DNA of 64,000 nt from Ulvibacterium sp039819225 (GTDB lineage: Bacteria > Bacteroidota > Bacteroidia > Flavobacteriales > Flavobacteriaceae). The notes beneath the pieces are model-generated. The model did no database searches, was not told the DNA's origin, and saw only the letters and a program-made list of their open reading frames with translations. The stretch spans positions 1-64,000 of the forward strand of contig JBCBSN010000001.1 of the NCBI GenBank assembly GCA_039819225.1, read 5' to 3'. This document shows positions 17,355 through 25,803 of this stretch, piece by piece (within the stretch, counting starts at the first letter, position 1; each line of letters opens with the position of its first letter). A program made the translations under genes and the position numbers.

Positions 17355-20318
17355 ATGGGGCCAATGAAATGGGTGTTGGGCGCAATATGTCTATGTGTGC
17401 CAATGTTTGTAATGGCACAGAACACAATAACCGGTGTGGTAAAGGACAAGGCCTTTGACGAGCCCTTGCCCGGGGCCAGTGTAGTCATCAAGGGAACTGC
17501 CACCGGTACCACTACCGATTTTGACGGCAACTATGAGATTCAGGCCGCTCTGGGGGATATTCTTTTGTTTTCCTATGTGGGCTTTAAGAGCATAGAAATA
17601 GAAGTGGACGGCACTGCCATTGATGTGGCCTTGGAAGAGGATACCGCCCAATTGGACGAGGTAGTCCTTATAGGGTATGGCTCCACCACCAAAAAGGATG
17701 CCACTGGCGCCGTAATCGGTGTTACGGAGGAGGAATTGAACAAGGGCTTTATCGCCTCGCCCCAAGACCTTTTAATAGGAAAGGCTGCAGGAGTAAACAT
17801 TACCACCTCTGGGGGTGCCCCGGGAAGTGGGAGCGAGATCCGCATACGTGGAGGTGCCTCCCTGGACGCGAGCAATGCTCCTCTGATCATTATAGACGAT
17901 GTTCCCCTGGATAACTCCAACAATCCCGGATCTAGGAATGTTTTTGATTTTATCAATCCTGCGGACATCTCCTCGTTTACCGTACTTAAAGATGCTTCCG
18001 CTACCGCTATTTATGGTTCCAGGGCCTCCAATGGGGTTATCATCATTACTACAAAAAAGGGGGTCTCGGGCGATTTAAAGTTCAATTTTGGCACTTCGGC
18101 ATCGGTAAGTTCGGTAAAGGAGGATTTGGACGTGCTGAGCGCGGGACAGTTTAGGGACATTATCCAACAGCGGTATCCCAATAGGGTATCCGAGCTGGGT
18201 AATGCCAGTACGGATTGGCAGGACGAAATCTTTAAAAGTGCGGTGGGTACGGATACGAATTTTAGCGTAAGGGGCGGTATTTGGGGAATACCCTTTAGGG
18301 CCTCCGTGGGCCATACGGAACAAGATGGTATTTTACGCACGGAAGCACTGCAACGGACCACTGCCTCGGTAAACCTTTCCCCCAAATTGTTCGATGACAA
18401 ACTGCGGATCCAGATCAATGCCAGGGGTTCGTATAGCGAAAACAATTTTGCGGATACCAATGCCATCTTCAATGCCATACAGTTTGATCCCACAAGGCCC
18501 GTTTTTGATGCGGCCCTTCCAGGTGGTTTCTTTGATTATTACGAACCCAACGGAACTCCTACTGCCAATACCGTGGCCAACCCCTTGGCCCTTTTGTTGC
18601 TCCGGGAGAACAGGTCCAACGTAAGGCGATTGGTGGCCAATGCCAAATTTGATTATCAATTTCATTTTTTCCCGGACATTACGGCCACCCTGAACCTTGG
18701 GATTGATAAGTCCAATGCGGACGGGGTGGACAATCAACCGGAAACCTTGTCCACGCAGCGGATTACCCAGGGCCTGTTCAGCAATTATGGACAGGACGAG
18801 GAGAACAAGCTTTTGGACTTCTACCTAAAATATACCAAGGAACTGGAAAAGTGGAATACACGTTTTGACCTAACGGCGGGCTATTCTTACCAGAATTTTT
18901 TTGACAATCAGTTCACCAGCTCCGTTAGGGGAGATGGTATAGGAGGTACCACCATAGACGATATTATCCTTGAGAGCAATCTGCAGTCCTATTTTGGCCG
19001 GGCCAATTTGATCTTGGCGGATAAGTACCTCTTCACTTTTACGTATAGGAGGGACGGGTCTTCGCGTTTCGGAGGGGACAACAGATGGGGCAATTTCCCG
19101 GCCGCCGCCTTTGCTTGGAACGTGAGCGACGAGAACTTTCTAAAGGATTCCAAAAGCATATCCAACCTAAAATTGCGCCTGGGTTGGGGAGTAACCGGGC
19201 AACAGGATGTGATACAGGGGAACGATACCCAACCCTATCTGCCCCAATTTGCGCCCAGTCTTAACGGGGCCTCCGTACAGTTTGGACAGGATGCCAATGG
19301 AAATCCCATTTTTGTAAGTTCGTTAAGGGCACAGCCTTTTGATGCCAATATTAAGTGGGAAGAGACCACTACCTATAACATAGGACTGGATTTTGGACTT
19401 TTTGACAATGTGCTCAGTGGAGCGGTGGAATTGTATTACCGAGAAACCGAAGATCTTTTAAGTACCGTAAATATCCCTATTGGCAGCAACCTTTCCAACC
19501 GTTTGCCTACCAATATCGGGAGTCTTACCAATCAAGGGGTAGAGGTTACCCTGAATGCAAAGATTCTAGATCGGGAAGATCTCACTTGGGACCTGGGATT
19601 CAACTATGCCTATAATGAAAATACGGTAGATCAACTGTTCCTTACCGACAATGCAGGGGGCGCGGGCATTCCGGTGGCCGGAACGTTGCTTGTGGGTTTT
19701 GGCGGGGATGACGGTGCCCAGTACCATATTATAGACGAACCCACTAGAAGTTACCTGGTCTATGTGCAGGCCTACAATTCGGACGGGCTTCCTATACCGG
19801 GAACGGTAGTGGACCTTAATGGGGACGGGTTTATCAACAGCTTGGATAGGCGACCCTTCCAACAGGCGGCCCCCCTGGTAAATTTAGGACTTAACAGCAG
19901 GGTGAATTGGAAAAACTGGGACATGAGCTTTTCAATGAGGGCCAGTCTGGGCAATTATAATTACAATGGGATAGAAGTTCAGAACGGGACTTTTGCCAAT
20001 GTAGATATAGGTCAAGATCTTAGGAATGTTACCAGTGCCACGGTGATAAATGGTTTTGATGATTACATAGACGAGGTAACCTTCTCCGATTTTTTCGTAC
20101 AGGATGCCTCCTTTCTCCGTTTGGACAATATTAATTTGGGATACACTTTTGGAAATGTCTTTAATGACAGCTCTCGGTTACGGGTATTTTCCACCTTGCA
20201 AAATGTCCTGGTGGTCACCGACTATGAGGGACTAGATCCCGAGGTGCCCAATGGCATTGACAGAAATATCTTTCCAAGGCCTTTTATTACCCAACTGGGA
20301 TTGTCACTTGATTTTTAA
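17355..20318 (+). CDS. SusC/RagA-type TonB-linked outer-membrane transporter
   Basis: A 987-residue SusC-type receptor. It has a signal peptide (to about residue 22), a carboxypeptidase-like domain with the classic PLPGASVVIKGT...TTTDFDGNY pattern (about 24-100), a plug with the LDEVVLIGYGS box, and a large barrel ending LGLSLDF. It lacks the N-terminal STN domain, so it is not of the sigma/FecR-signalling type, in contrast to the SusC at 54134. With the SusD 16 bases downstream it forms the oligosaccharide import unit of this locus. Substrate is probably an alpha-glucan or an arabinose-containing glycan, judged from the enzymes downstream. Confidence 0.95.
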   Translation: MGPMKWVLGAICLCVPMFVMAQNTITGVVKDKAFDEPLPGASVVIKGTATGTTTDFDGNYEIQAALGDILLFSYVGFKSIEIEVDGTAIDVALEEDTAQLDEVVLIGYGSTTKKDATGAVIGVTEEELNKGFIASPQDLLIGKAAGVNITTSGGAPGSGSEIRIRGGASLDASNAPLIIIDDVPLDNSNNPGSRNVFDFINPADISSFTVLKDASATAIYGSRASNGVIIITTKKGVSGDLKFNFGTSASVSSVKEDLDVLSAGQFRDIIQQRYPNRVSELGNASTDWQDEIFKSAVGTDTNFSVRGGIWGIPFRASVGHTEQDGILRTEALQRTTASVNLSPKLFDDKLRIQINARGSYSENNFADTNAIFNAIQFDPTRPVFDAALPGGFFDYYEPNGTPTANTVANPLALLLLRENRSNVRRLVANAKFDYQFHFFPDITATLNLGIDKSNADGVDNQPETLSTQRITQGLFSNYGQDEENKLLDFYLKYTKELEKWNTRFDLTAGYSYQNFFDNQFTSSVRGDGIGGTTIDDIILESNLQSYFGRANLILADKYLFTFTYRRDGSSRFGGDNRWGNFPAAAFAWNVSDENFLKDSKSISNLKLRLGWGVTGQQDVIQGNDTQPYLPQFAPSLNGASVQFGQDANGNPIFVSSLRAQPFDANIKWEETTTYNIGLDFGLFDNVLSGAVELYYRETEDLLSTVNIPIGSNLSNRLPTNIGSLTNQGVEVTLNAKILDREDLTWDLGFNYAYNENTVDQLFLTDNAGGAGIPVAGTLLVGFGGDDGAQYHIIDEPTRSYLVYVQAYNSDGLPIPGTVVDLNGDGFINSLDRRPFQQAAPLVNLGLNSRVNWKNWDMSFSMRASLGNYNYNGIEVQNGTFANVDIGQDLRNVTSATVINGFDDYIDEVTFSDFFVQDASFLRLDNINLGYTFGNVFNDSSRLRVFSTLQNVLVVTDYEGLDPEVPNGIDRNIFPRPFITQLGLSLDF

Positions 20319-20334
20319 CAATTAGCACTAGCGC

Positions 20335-21954
20335 ATGAGGAGCAAACACCACTTTATGATCATACTGGCATTTTTGTCGATACTGGTATTTTACGGTTGT
20401 ACGGACGATCTGGACGCTATTGATACCAATAACCTTAACTCGGAAAATGTTTTTGAGGATGAAGAGAGCTATATTCAATTTCTAGCAAAGTTATACGCCG
20501 GGTTGGACCAGACCGGGCAGCAGGCCCCGATAGGCCAACCGGATTTGATCGGATTTACCGAGGGAAGTTCCAGTTATATACGCCTGTGGTGGGCCTTGAA
20601 CGAATTTCCCGCCGATGAACTGAAATGGCGTTTTAACGACCCCGGACTGCGGGCCATCGTTTTTCAGTCATGGACTTCGGGGAACGACTTTTTTAGTGTT
20701 ATCTACAGTCGCATATTCTTTCAGATTTCCCAGACCAATGAGTTTCTGAGGCAAACGGCACCTGAGGTTTTGGACGGTAGGGGCGTATCCGAAAACTTGC
20801 GATCGCAAATAGACATCTATAGGGCGGAGGCACGGTTTCTAAGGGCCATGGCCTACTATCATACGTTGGAACTCTTTGGAGGTAACGTTCCCTTTGTCAC
20901 CGAGGAGGACAGTCCCGGGGCCTTTTTTCCGGAACAGACCACCGGCGCCCAACTCTTTGCCTATGTGGAATCCGAACTTTTGGAAATTGAGGGCCAACTT
21001 GTAGCGGTAGGACAACATGAGTATGGCAGGGTGGACAAAGGTGCCGCGTGGACCCTTTTGGCAAAGCTTTACCTAAACGCGGAGGTGTTTATTGGGGAAG
21101 GCAGATATGGGGACTGCATTACATATTGCAATGAGGTCCTTAACGCCGGGTATGTCCTGGAACCGCAATATGCCGATCTCTTTAAGGCGGACAACAACCG
21201 CTCCAACGAAATTATTTTTCCGGTAACCTTTGATGGCGTCAACTCAAGATCTTTTGGGGTAATGTATTCTTTGATAAATGGAACATTGGATAGCAATATC
21301 ATACAAAGCGATCCGGAGGCCTTTGGGACAAATACGGGAGGTTTTGCCGCCCTTACCGCTAAGGAAACCTTTGTAGATCTTTTTGAGTTTATGGGCGACG
21401 ATCCGTTCAATGATAGTCCGGATGTCAGGGCATCCTTCTTTTTTAAGGACGGGCACTCCGTGGATATCCCTTCGGAACCCATTGGCAGTTCCTTTCAGGA
21501 GGGCTTTGGCTATACCAAATTTAGGAATATAAAACGGGACGGCACCCCTGGACAAAGTAGTGATTTCCCGGATGTGGATTTTCCCTTGTTCAGGTTGGCG
21601 GATGTGCATTTGATGTACGCGGAGGCCTTTTTACGGGGAGGTGGGGGATCCGAGTCCGAAGCCCTGGACTTGATAAATGACCTTAGGGAAAGGGCCTATG
21701 GCGACACTTCCGGAAATGTGGCTACCTTGGATTTGGATTTTATTATTGACGAACGTGGCAGGGAGCTGGGTTGGGAAGGACACCGGAGGATGGATTTGGT
21801 AAGGTTTGGCCGCTTTACCGGGGGCGATTATCTATGGGATTGGAAAGGCGGTGCCCAGAACGGCACTTCGATTAGCGGGCATTTGCGAATCTTTCCCCTG
21901 CCTTCTTCCGATATTTCCGTAAACCCTAACTTGACCCAAAACCCAGGATATTAA
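20335..21954 (+). CDS. SusD/RagB-type surface glycan-binding lipoprotein
   Basis: A 539-residue lipoprotein (signal to LVFYGC, Cys about 22) with the SusD fold signatures: helical TPR-like segments with RAEARFLRAMAYYHTLELFGGNVP in the middle and the C-terminal LINDLRERAYG and DERGRELGWEGHRRMDLVRFGRF motifs. SusD proteins sit as a lid over SusC and hand it oligosaccharides. It follows its SusC by 16 bases. Family assignment is certain; ligand is not shown. Confidence 0.95.
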   Translation: MRSKHHFMIILAFLSILVFYGCTDDLDAIDTNNLNSENVFEDEESYIQFLAKLYAGLDQTGQQAPIGQPDLIGFTEGSSSYIRLWWALNEFPADELKWRFNDPGLRAIVFQSWTSGNDFFSVIYSRIFFQISQTNEFLRQTAPEVLDGRGVSENLRSQIDIYRAEARFLRAMAYYHTLELFGGNVPFVTEEDSPGAFFPEQTTGAQLFAYVESELLEIEGQLVAVGQHEYGRVDKGAAWTLLAKLYLNAEVFIGEGRYGDCITYCNEVLNAGYVLEPQYADLFKADNNRSNEIIFPVTFDGVNSRSFGVMYSLINGTLDSNIIQSDPEAFGTNTGGFAALTAKETFVDLFEFMGDDPFNDSPDVRASFFFKDGHSVDIPSEPIGSSFQEGFGYTKFRNIKRDGTPGQSSDFPDVDFPLFRLADVHLMYAEAFLRGGGGSESEALDLINDLRERAYGDTSGNVATLDLDFIIDERGRELGWEGHRRMDLVRFGRFTGGDYLWDWKGGAQNGTSISGHLRIFPLPSSDISVNPNLTQNPGY

Positions 21955-21980
21955 AACACGAATTACATAGAATTATCATA

Positions 21981-22160
21981 GAACTCATTTAGACTTTTTG
22001 GAACAATGCGAAAATTAAGGATTTTGTGCCCTCTAGAAGGCTTTTTTGAGTTGCATTACCTGTCCCGCTCTGCGGGAGCAGGGCTACGGAAGGAAAAAAA
22101 GATAAAAAGCGGGTGCAAAAGAATCATTTTTTAGCTGTTCAAAAAAGTCTAAATGAGTTC
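21981..22160. repeat. Intergenic inverted-repeat element 2 (25-bp ends)
   Basis: GAACTCATTTAGAC... (21981-22005) returns as its reverse complement at 22136-22160 with 24 of 25 bases matching. Inside is a TCCCGCTCTGCGGGA hairpin and a GGCTACGGA sequence. No protein is encoded: the only frame there is short and crosses the repeat. Size and shape suggest a MITE-like or dispersed intergenic element, here separating susD from susE. Confidence 0.7.
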
Positions 22161-22372
22161 ATAAAACAAATACAGATGAAACGAGCATTAATAAACCCGC
22201 CTGAACCGAACGGGCCGGTTTTAGACATTTTTTCTCAAACTTGTGCCGAGCGTAGTCGAGGTAAGGTAATGTTTATCCCGAATTCTCGGGATTAATGCGA
22301 GAGCGTAGCGGTTGCATAGGCTCTAAATTTTATAATTAACTTAAAATCAAATAATTATAAAGATTTAAACGT
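22161..22372. other. Non-coding stretch with GAGCGTAGTCGAG-type motif
   Basis: No gene is seen. The sequence has GTGCCGAGCGTAGTCGAGG (about 22243-22261) and the palindrome CCCGAATTCTCGGG (about 22278-22291). I recall GAGCGTAGTCGA-like strings as recurring intergenic repeats in Bacteroidota genomes, but cannot confirm this here. The segment just before 22373 is A/T rich and may hold a susE promoter. Confidence 0.4.
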
Positions 22373-23479
22373 ATGAAAAGGATATATATGAAAGCATTGG
22401 TGCTACTTACTGGATTACTGGCCGTTTCCTGTGACCAAGATGATGGAATAAACATTGTCTTGCAGCCCGATCCGGAAGGTATTGAGTTTACAAGTTCCTT
22501 GTCCTCCAACTACCTTTTGTCCTCCCTGGCCTCATCGAATATAGCGGAACGGTTGGTCTGGAACCCTATAGATTTTGGAGCCCCTATAGAGGCTACTTTT
22601 AGGCTGGAGGCTTCAACGGACCAAGAATCCTTTTCGGAAATGGGCACAAGTTCCGAGAACAATATCGCCATTATAGCGGAGGATTTGTTGGAACTTGCCG
22701 CTGAGTTGGGCCTGGACGAGGACGCAGGCACAACGGACGGGGAAGGTAATCCCAATAACAAGGGAACGGTTTATCTCAGGGTAGTGGGCATTTCCGGTAG
22801 TAACAATGCCGCCAATGCGGAGCAAGTAGTTTCCGAAGTACTGGCCATGAATATAGAGCTTATTGAGTCCGGGGACGGTCCTCTGGATCCCATTGTTCTG
22901 GCCACTTTCGGCGTGGTTGGGGAACAGGTGAACAATTGGGGCGAAACCGCGGATTTGCCGCTGTACAGCAGGGATAGCGGAGTGCTTTTTGCAAGTGTGG
23001 ACGTGCCGCCCAACAGTCCTTTTAATATTAGGGAAAACAACGATTGGGTTACTAGCTACGCTCCGGACGGGGATACCGCGTTGCAATTAAATGCGTTCGG
23101 GGTCTCCTTTAGTGTTCCGGAAGATGGCCCGCATTTGGTACGGTTCGACTTGAATGACCTCACTTATGAAATCGAAAAAAGGGACTCCTGGGGCCTGGTG
23201 GGCGAAAACATCAACAACTGGGGCGAGGGCTTTGATATTAGATTGACAGAAGACCCCGATCAACCCGGACTTTGGATAGCCTTAGGTGTGGAAGTGCCTG
23301 CGGGCCCGGCCAATTTTAGATTGAACAATGAATGGACCACCACTTTGGCACCCGTTGAGGGTTCGGATTTTCTAGAGTTTAACGTGTTCGGGGCCTATGA
23401 ACTGGAGGCCGGAATATATAATATTACCTTGGATATAAGGGATGAGGATGCGATAACCGGGGAATTGGAACTTCAATAA
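22373..23479 (+). CDS. SusE/SusF-family outer-membrane glycan-binding lipoprotein
   Basis: A 368-residue lipoprotein (signal ending GLLAVSC, Cys about 20). Residues about 25-165 form the SusE N-terminal Ig-like domain (LVWNPIDFGAPIEATFRLEAS). Two starch-binding-like repeats follow, with matching motifs VVGEQVNNWGETADLPL and LVGENINNWGEGFDIRL, and NIRENNDWVTSYAPDG and FRLNNEWTTTLAPVEG. Such SusE/F modules bind alpha-glucans such as starch, which supports a glucan component in the substrate. A strong terminator follows, so susCDE may be one unit interrupted by the repeat element. Confidence 0.85.
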   Translation: MKRIYMKALVLLTGLLAVSCDQDDGINIVLQPDPEGIEFTSSLSSNYLLSSLASSNIAERLVWNPIDFGAPIEATFRLEASTDQESFSEMGTSSENNIAIIAEDLLELAAELGLDEDAGTTDGEGNPNNKGTVYLRVVGISGSNNAANAEQVVSEVLAMNIELIESGDGPLDPIVLATFGVVGEQVNNWGETADLPLYSRDSGVLFASVDVPPNSPFNIRENNDWVTSYAPDGDTALQLNAFGVSFSVPEDGPHLVRFDLNDLTYEIEKRDSWGLVGENINNWGEGFDIRLTEDPDQPGLWIALGVEVPAGPANFRLNNEWTTTLAPVEGSDFLEFNVFGAYELEAGIYNITLDIRDEDAITGELELQ

Positions 23480-23542
23480 GTAGCCTATTTAGGACAAACA
23501 AATGATAGTAACGTTTTGAGTTAGTTAAATAGTTCTTGACCG

Positions 23543-23580
23543 ACCTGGCCTTAAAAAAAATGGCCAGGTTTTCTTTTTTT
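23543..23580 (+). terminator. Rho-independent terminator after susE
   Basis: The stem ACCTGGCC (23543-23550) pairs with GGCCAGGT (23562-23569) and is followed by TTCTTTTTTT. It ends the susCDE unit and separates it from the regulator gene. Confidence 0.9.
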
Positions 23581-23765
23581 CTTTAAATTGAGAGGCCTCT
23601 ATTATAAGGGCCTGTTTTGGAATGTATGATTTGCCCCCGAAACACCAGGCCATTTTATAGGCTATTTTCCCTGTTTGCCGGACAGGCGGGAAAAACGGTT
23701 CACATATTTAAAAACAGGTGCTAGGTAGGCGACCTGTTTCCAAAGATTTTCGACTAAAACCGTAG

Positions 23766-25631
23766 ATGCGTACAAGGAGTAATAAACCATTTAAGATAGC
23801 TCTAGGACTCCTGGGTGCTCTGGTGATCCTTGTGGGGTGCGCCACGGACCGCCCGGTAACCCTGGTTATTGATGAATTACCGAAGTCTACCCCTGTTAAT
23901 GCCCATCTCTATTGTAGTTCCAGCTTGAATTTCTGGGATCCGGATTCCGAAAAGTTCAAGTTTAAGAAAGGCGAGAATGGCCACTATTACTTGTCCTTAA
24001 AGGATTTTAATCTGGACGTGGTCTCCTATTTGATTACCAGGGGTAACTGGTCAACCGTGGAAAGTACGGGCAATGGAGCACCCATACACGTGCGCAAATT
24101 AACGGCATCCTATAGCAGGGGGGATACGTTATATGTGCAGGTAAGGGGTTGGAGCGACTTGGACTTGGATCACACGGAGTTGAAGCATATGACCTTAAAG
24201 GTTTTGGAGCTTCCGGAAAATAGCCCACCGGGTTCTTCGCTTTTTGTTTCCGGGGATTTCAACGGATGGGTTCCCGGGGATGATCGTTACAAACTACGGG
24301 AAAAGTTGGATGGTACTTTTGAGGTTAAGATTCCGGTTAGGGGCGATGAGGTCCAGTATAAGTTTACGCGAGGCAACTGGCTTACATCGGAAAGTATGGC
24401 CTTTGGAAGGCCAAGCCCAAATAGAAAATTGGCCTATTCCCGCTTCTCCTCGTATAAAGGGGACAAAATTGAGTACTGGTCCGATCAGTCCTTTGGCCTC
24501 TTCAATCCGTACGGGCTGTTTCTATTGCTAACGGCATTTTTGGGCATCTTTCTCATTTTGATCATCATGTCCTTAAAGAATACTAACAGGAGGGCAAACA
24601 TTTACCTAAGTGTACTAATAGTACTGATCTCCATTTCATTGGGCGCCAGGATTTTGGTCTATGACCGGGATATTTTCTATTACTTCCCTAGATTGGAGAT
24701 TCTTCCGGACATTGTGTACTTCCTCTACGCCCCCATTTTTTTTATTTACATTGGTAAATTGCTGTATAAGGATTCCCGAACTTATTCCCTTAAAAGGAAT
24801 TGGTGGTTTTTTGTACCTTTTTTTTTGCAACTAGTACTGTACCTGAAATTTTTTCTGGAGCCCACACATACTTTTATAGACCGGGCGGTAATCCAAGTGG
24901 TACACCCTACCATTTATGTGGTGGTCGCCGCTTTTGCATTGCTCTTCAACAGTTATTTCTGGGTAAGGTGCAAGGATATGATAGGCAAATATCTTTTGGC
25001 CATAGAGGATTCTTTTTCAGAGGATCAGAACTTGGTCTATCTCAAAAAAGTGATGGCCATAAAGCTTTTGTGCCTTATATTCTGGGCCCTTGCCTTTTTG
25101 GTCGGGGGCATGGGATATTTCTTTGGTTGGGATACCAACCGGATGACGCATACCATAATTGATGTATCCTGGGCCATATTCTCCTTAAATGTCTTTGTAC
25201 TGGGTTATTTTTCCATTAGCCAACCGGAAATCTTTAAGGTGGCCGATCGGGAAGAGCCGCCAGAGCCGTCCAGTTCAAGCATGGACTCCCAGGAGCTTAA
25301 GGAGATTTGCGGTACTTTGGAAAAATGCATGAAGGAAGATCGGCTGTATTTGGATCCCCAGTTGAGTCTTCCCGATCTGTCCGGAAAACTGGGTTTTGGC
25401 GTACATGTAATTTCCCGGGCCATCAATGAGGGGTTTCAAAAAAACTTTAGGGACTTTGTAAACTCCTATCGGATTGAGGAGTTTATTGTCCGGGCCAAGG
25501 ACGAAAACTACAAAAACCAAACTTTTTTGGGCATTGCGCTGGATGTAGGCTTCAATTCCAAGTCGTCGTTTAACCGCTCTTTCCGCAAATATACGGGACA
25601 GACCCCTAGGGAGTATTTTAAGAACGACTAA
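23766..25631 (+). CDS. Membrane-embedded AraC regulator with two extracytoplasmic glycan-binding-like modules
   Basis: A 621-residue protein with an unusual layout. An N-terminal lipobox-like signal (LVILVGC, Cys 25) is followed by two related beta-sandwich modules of CBM20/CBM48 or E-set type (about 35-130 and 135-230). Both carry a YxxTRGNW motif (LITRGNW, KFTRGNW), and the second has an FVSGDFNGW segment. About seven membrane helices (about 245-485) and a C-terminal AraC-type helix-turn-helix pair (about 505-621, ending YTGQTPREYF) complete it. I infer a one-component sensor that binds glycan outside and regulates this locus from the membrane. It lies between susCDE and the GH13 gene. The module family is judged by motif only. 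Confidence 0.8.
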   Translation: MRTRSNKPFKIALGLLGALVILVGCATDRPVTLVIDELPKSTPVNAHLYCSSSLNFWDPDSEKFKFKKGENGHYYLSLKDFNLDVVSYLITRGNWSTVESTGNGAPIHVRKLTASYSRGDTLYVQVRGWSDLDLDHTELKHMTLKVLELPENSPPGSSLFVSGDFNGWVPGDDRYKLREKLDGTFEVKIPVRGDEVQYKFTRGNWLTSESMAFGRPSPNRKLAYSRFSSYKGDKIEYWSDQSFGLFNPYGLFLLLTAFLGIFLILIIMSLKNTNRRANIYLSVLIVLISISLGARILVYDRDIFYYFPRLEILPDIVYFLYAPIFFIYIGKLLYKDSRTYSLKRNWWFFVPFFLQLVLYLKFFLEPTHTFIDRAVIQVVHPTIYVVVAAFALLFNSYFWVRCKDMIGKYLLAIEDSFSEDQNLVYLKKVMAIKLLCLIFWALAFLVGGMGYFFGWDTNRMTHTIIDVSWAIFSLNVFVLGYFSISQPEIFKVADREEPPEPSSSSMDSQELKEICGTLEKCMKEDRLYLDPQLSLPDLSGKLGFGVHVISRAINEGFQKNFRDFVNSYRIEEFIVRAKDENYKNQTFLGIALDVGFNSKSSFNRSFRKYTGQTPREYFKND

Positions 25632-25803
25632 AAGAAGGTTGCTATCCGGAGCACAAAATGCTCCTTTCCCTGCAAGGGGAAGGAACAGGTGCCAACGGCA
25701 TTTGATGTAAAAACTTTGTAAGGCAAAAAAAGGTCATATTATAATCTGAACCGATTGCTCCGGAATACTTTGATAGCTTTAGCCATGGATTTTTTAAGCA
25801 AAA

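Noticed and set aside
22113..22295. 60-codon frame between susD and susE
   Set aside because: It runs across one arm of the inverted-repeat element and has no protein-like composition.
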